Origin: Gammaproteobacteria bacterium
GTDB taxonomy: Bacteria; Pseudomonadota; Gammaproteobacteria; HK1
Length of the DNA stretch: 8,041 nt
Assembly (NCBI GenBank): GCA_022822245.1
Contig: JAJECB010000336.1
Coordinates: forward strand, 1-8,041
Direction of reading: 5' to 3'
Positions 6,849 to 8,041 of this stretch are shown piece by piece. Made by a program: the position numbers and the translations under genes. Each line of letters starts with the position of its first letter. Within the stretch, counting starts at the first letter, position 1. The notes beneath the pieces were generated by a model. The model saw only the letters and a program-made list of their open reading frames with translations. It had not been told where the DNA came from and searched no databases.

Positions 6849-8041
6849 TCAGGCGGCGAGCCGCCGGCACCGCACGAGCTCGAGCACCTCGCGGGCGGCG
6901 GCCGGAATGGAGGTGCCGGGGCCGTAGATGGCGGCCACCCCGGCGCGGCGGAGCTCGTCGTGGTCCGCGGCCGGGATCACCCCGCCGCACACCACCACCA
7001 CGTCGTCGGCGCCGGCCGCGCGGAGCGCCTCGAGGAAGCGGGGCACCAGGGTCCGGTGTCCGGCCGCCTGGGTCGAGATCCCCACCACGTGGACATCGTT
7101 CTCGACGGCCTGCCGGGCCGCCTCGACCGGGGTCTGGAAGAGCGGCCCGATGTCGACGTCGAAGCCGATGTCGGCGAACGCGGTCGCGATCACCTTGGCC
7201 CCGCGGTCGTGGCCGTCCTGGCCGAGCTTCGCGACGAGGAGGCGCGGGCGGCGCCCCTCGGCGGCCGCGAACGCCTCGACTTCACCCCGGATACGGGCGA
7301 ACTCCTCGTCGCCCGCGTAGTGCGCGCCGTACACCCCGGCAATGGAGCGCACCTCCGCCCGATGCCGCCCCCACACCTTCTCGAGGGCGTCGGTGATCTC
7401 GCCGACGCTCGCCCGCGCGCGGGCGGCGTCCACGCCAAGGGCGAGGAGGTTCCCCTCGCCGGTCTCCGCGGACCGGGTGAGAGCAGCGAGGGCGCGCCGG
7501 CAGGCGAGGTCGTCCCGGCGCCCCCGCACGTCGGCGAGGCGTCTCACCTGCGCGTCGCGGACGGCGGTGTTGTCGATGGCGAGCAGCTCCACCTCGTCCA
7601 CCCGGTCCGGACGGAAGCGGTTGACCCCGACGACCGTCTCCTCGCCCCGGTCGACGCGGGCCTGGCGCCGCGCCGACGCCTCCTCGATGCGAAGCTTCGG
7701 CATCCCGGACTCGACCGCCCGGGTCATCCCGCCGAGCGCCTCGACCTCGTCGACGAGCTCGCGGGCGCGCGCCGCGAGGCTCGCGGTCAGGCTCTCGAGG
7801 TAGTACGAGCCGGCGAGGGGGTCCACCACCCGGGTGACCCCGGTCTCGTGCTGGAGGATGAGCTGGGTGTTGCGGGCGATGCGGGCGGAGAACTCGCTCG
7901 GGAGGGCGAGGGCCTCGTCGAAGGCGTTGGTGTGCAGGGACTGGGTGCCGCCGAGCACCGCGGCGAGGGCCTCGATGGTGGTGCGCACGACGTTGTTGTA
8001 CGGATCGAGGCTCGTCAGGCTCGCCCCCGAAGTCTGGCAGT
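6849..8041 (-). CDS. mcm: Methylmalonyl-CoA mutase, C-terminal part (5' end outside window)
   Basis: The mutase uses adenosylcobalamin to convert (R)-methylmalonyl-CoA to succinyl-CoA in the cytoplasm. The last 396 residues of a protein usually near 700 are present, and the frame is open to the window edge. The first visible residues, [16 protein letters not shown], continue into [20 protein letters not shown], the conserved end of the substrate-binding TIM barrel; the GTG at 7988 is therefore internal, not a start. A linker follows (about 7700-7260). The cobalamin domain begins near [12 protein letters not shown] and carries DGHDRG (7200-7217), the DxHxxG motif whose His (7209-7211) ligates cobalt base-off. 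GISTQAAGH gives S-T-Q where many family members have SxL. CGGVIP and YGPGTSIP follow. Catalytic and B12 domains share one chain, as in the large or homodimeric mutase form. scpA, mutB and mcmA are names for the same function. Confidence 0.95.
   Translation of the reverse strand, partial: CQTSGASLTSLDPYNNVVRTTIEALAAVLGGTQSLHTNAFDEALALPSEFSARIARNTQLILQHETGVTRVVDPLAGSYYLESLTASLAARARELVDEVEALGGMTRAVESGMPKLRIEEASARRQARVDRGEETVVGVNRFRPDRVDEVELLAIDNTAVRDAQVRRLADVRGRRDDLACRRALAALTRSAETGEGNLLALGVDAARARASVGEITDALEKVWGRHRAEVRSIAGVYGAHYAGDEEFARIRGEVEAFAAAEGRRPRLLVAKLGQDGHDRGAKVIATAFADIGFDVDIGPLFQTPVEAARQAVENDVHVVGISTQAAGHRTLVPRFLEALRAAGADDVVVVCGGVIPAADHDELRRAGVAAIYGPGTSIPAAAREVLELVRCRRLAA

Noticed and set aside
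5194..6990. A 598-codon minus-strand frame overlapping pccB
   Set aside because: It is an alternate-frame shadow of pccB and the mcm tail. Its Arg/Gly/Pro-rich composition is typical of out-of-frame GC-rich DNA, while the pccB frame is a complete carboxyltransferase.
7068..7076. S-T-Q instead of S-x-L in the cobalamin domain of methylmalonyl-CoA mutase
   Set aside because: The histidine motif and the rest of the B12 domain are intact. As I recall, bacterial mutases with Q at this place exist, so I see no reason to suspect loss of function.
7986..7988. GTG as the start of a shorter, mutase-like gene
   Set aside because: The frame stays open upstream to the window edge and encodes the conserved TSGxSLT...DPYNN block, so this GTG is an internal valine codon.

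Overview
The window is very GC-rich (roughly 70% or more by eye, with strong G/C bias at third codon positions). It reads as chromosomal DNA of a high-GC bacterium. The PccB C-terminus ([10 protein letters not shown]), the single-chain methylmalonyl-CoA mutase with a fused cobalamin domain, and the DadA-type dehydrogenase all fit Pseudomonadota. That is an inference, and I cannot name a genus.

Layout from the left: (1) Positions 1-334, minus strand, hold a broken remnant of a tyrosine recombinase (integrase). Its N-terminal and central pieces are recognisable but lie in different frames, with a stop codon and a large deletion between them. The rest runs off the left edge. (2) Positions 335-664 are non-coding and unusually AT-rich for this genome (about 48% G+C over 361-480). 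They contain an 87-nt imperfect inverted repeat and two smaller hairpins, then the dadA ribosome-binding site. (3) Positions 665-1915, plus strand, encode a D-amino acid dehydrogenase (dadA). (4) Positions 1916-2042 are a short convergent spacer with one bulged hairpin. (5) Positions 2043-8041, minus strand, are one co-directional block in transcription order: methylmalonyl-CoA mutase (5' end outside the window), pccB, pccA, meaB.

The minus-strand block is a coherent propionyl-CoA assimilation operon. PccB/PccA carboxylate propionyl-CoA to methylmalonyl-CoA. The adenosylcobalamin-dependent mutase rearranges it to succinyl-CoA, which enters the TCA cycle. MeaB is the G-protein chaperone that loads and protects the mutase. 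No methylmalonyl-CoA epimerase is present, so it must lie elsewhere. pccB and pccA are 25 nt apart, and pccA and meaB overlap by 4 nt, suggesting tight co-expression. dadA, which oxidises D-alanine and similar D-amino acids, is transcribed towards this operon and is probably a separate unit.

I found no convincing undescribed system. The most interesting parts are the decayed integrase with its adjacent structured AT-rich DNA (a likely old island edge), a G-quadruplex-type G-tract array in the mcm-pccB gap, and a low-complexity insertion in PccA.
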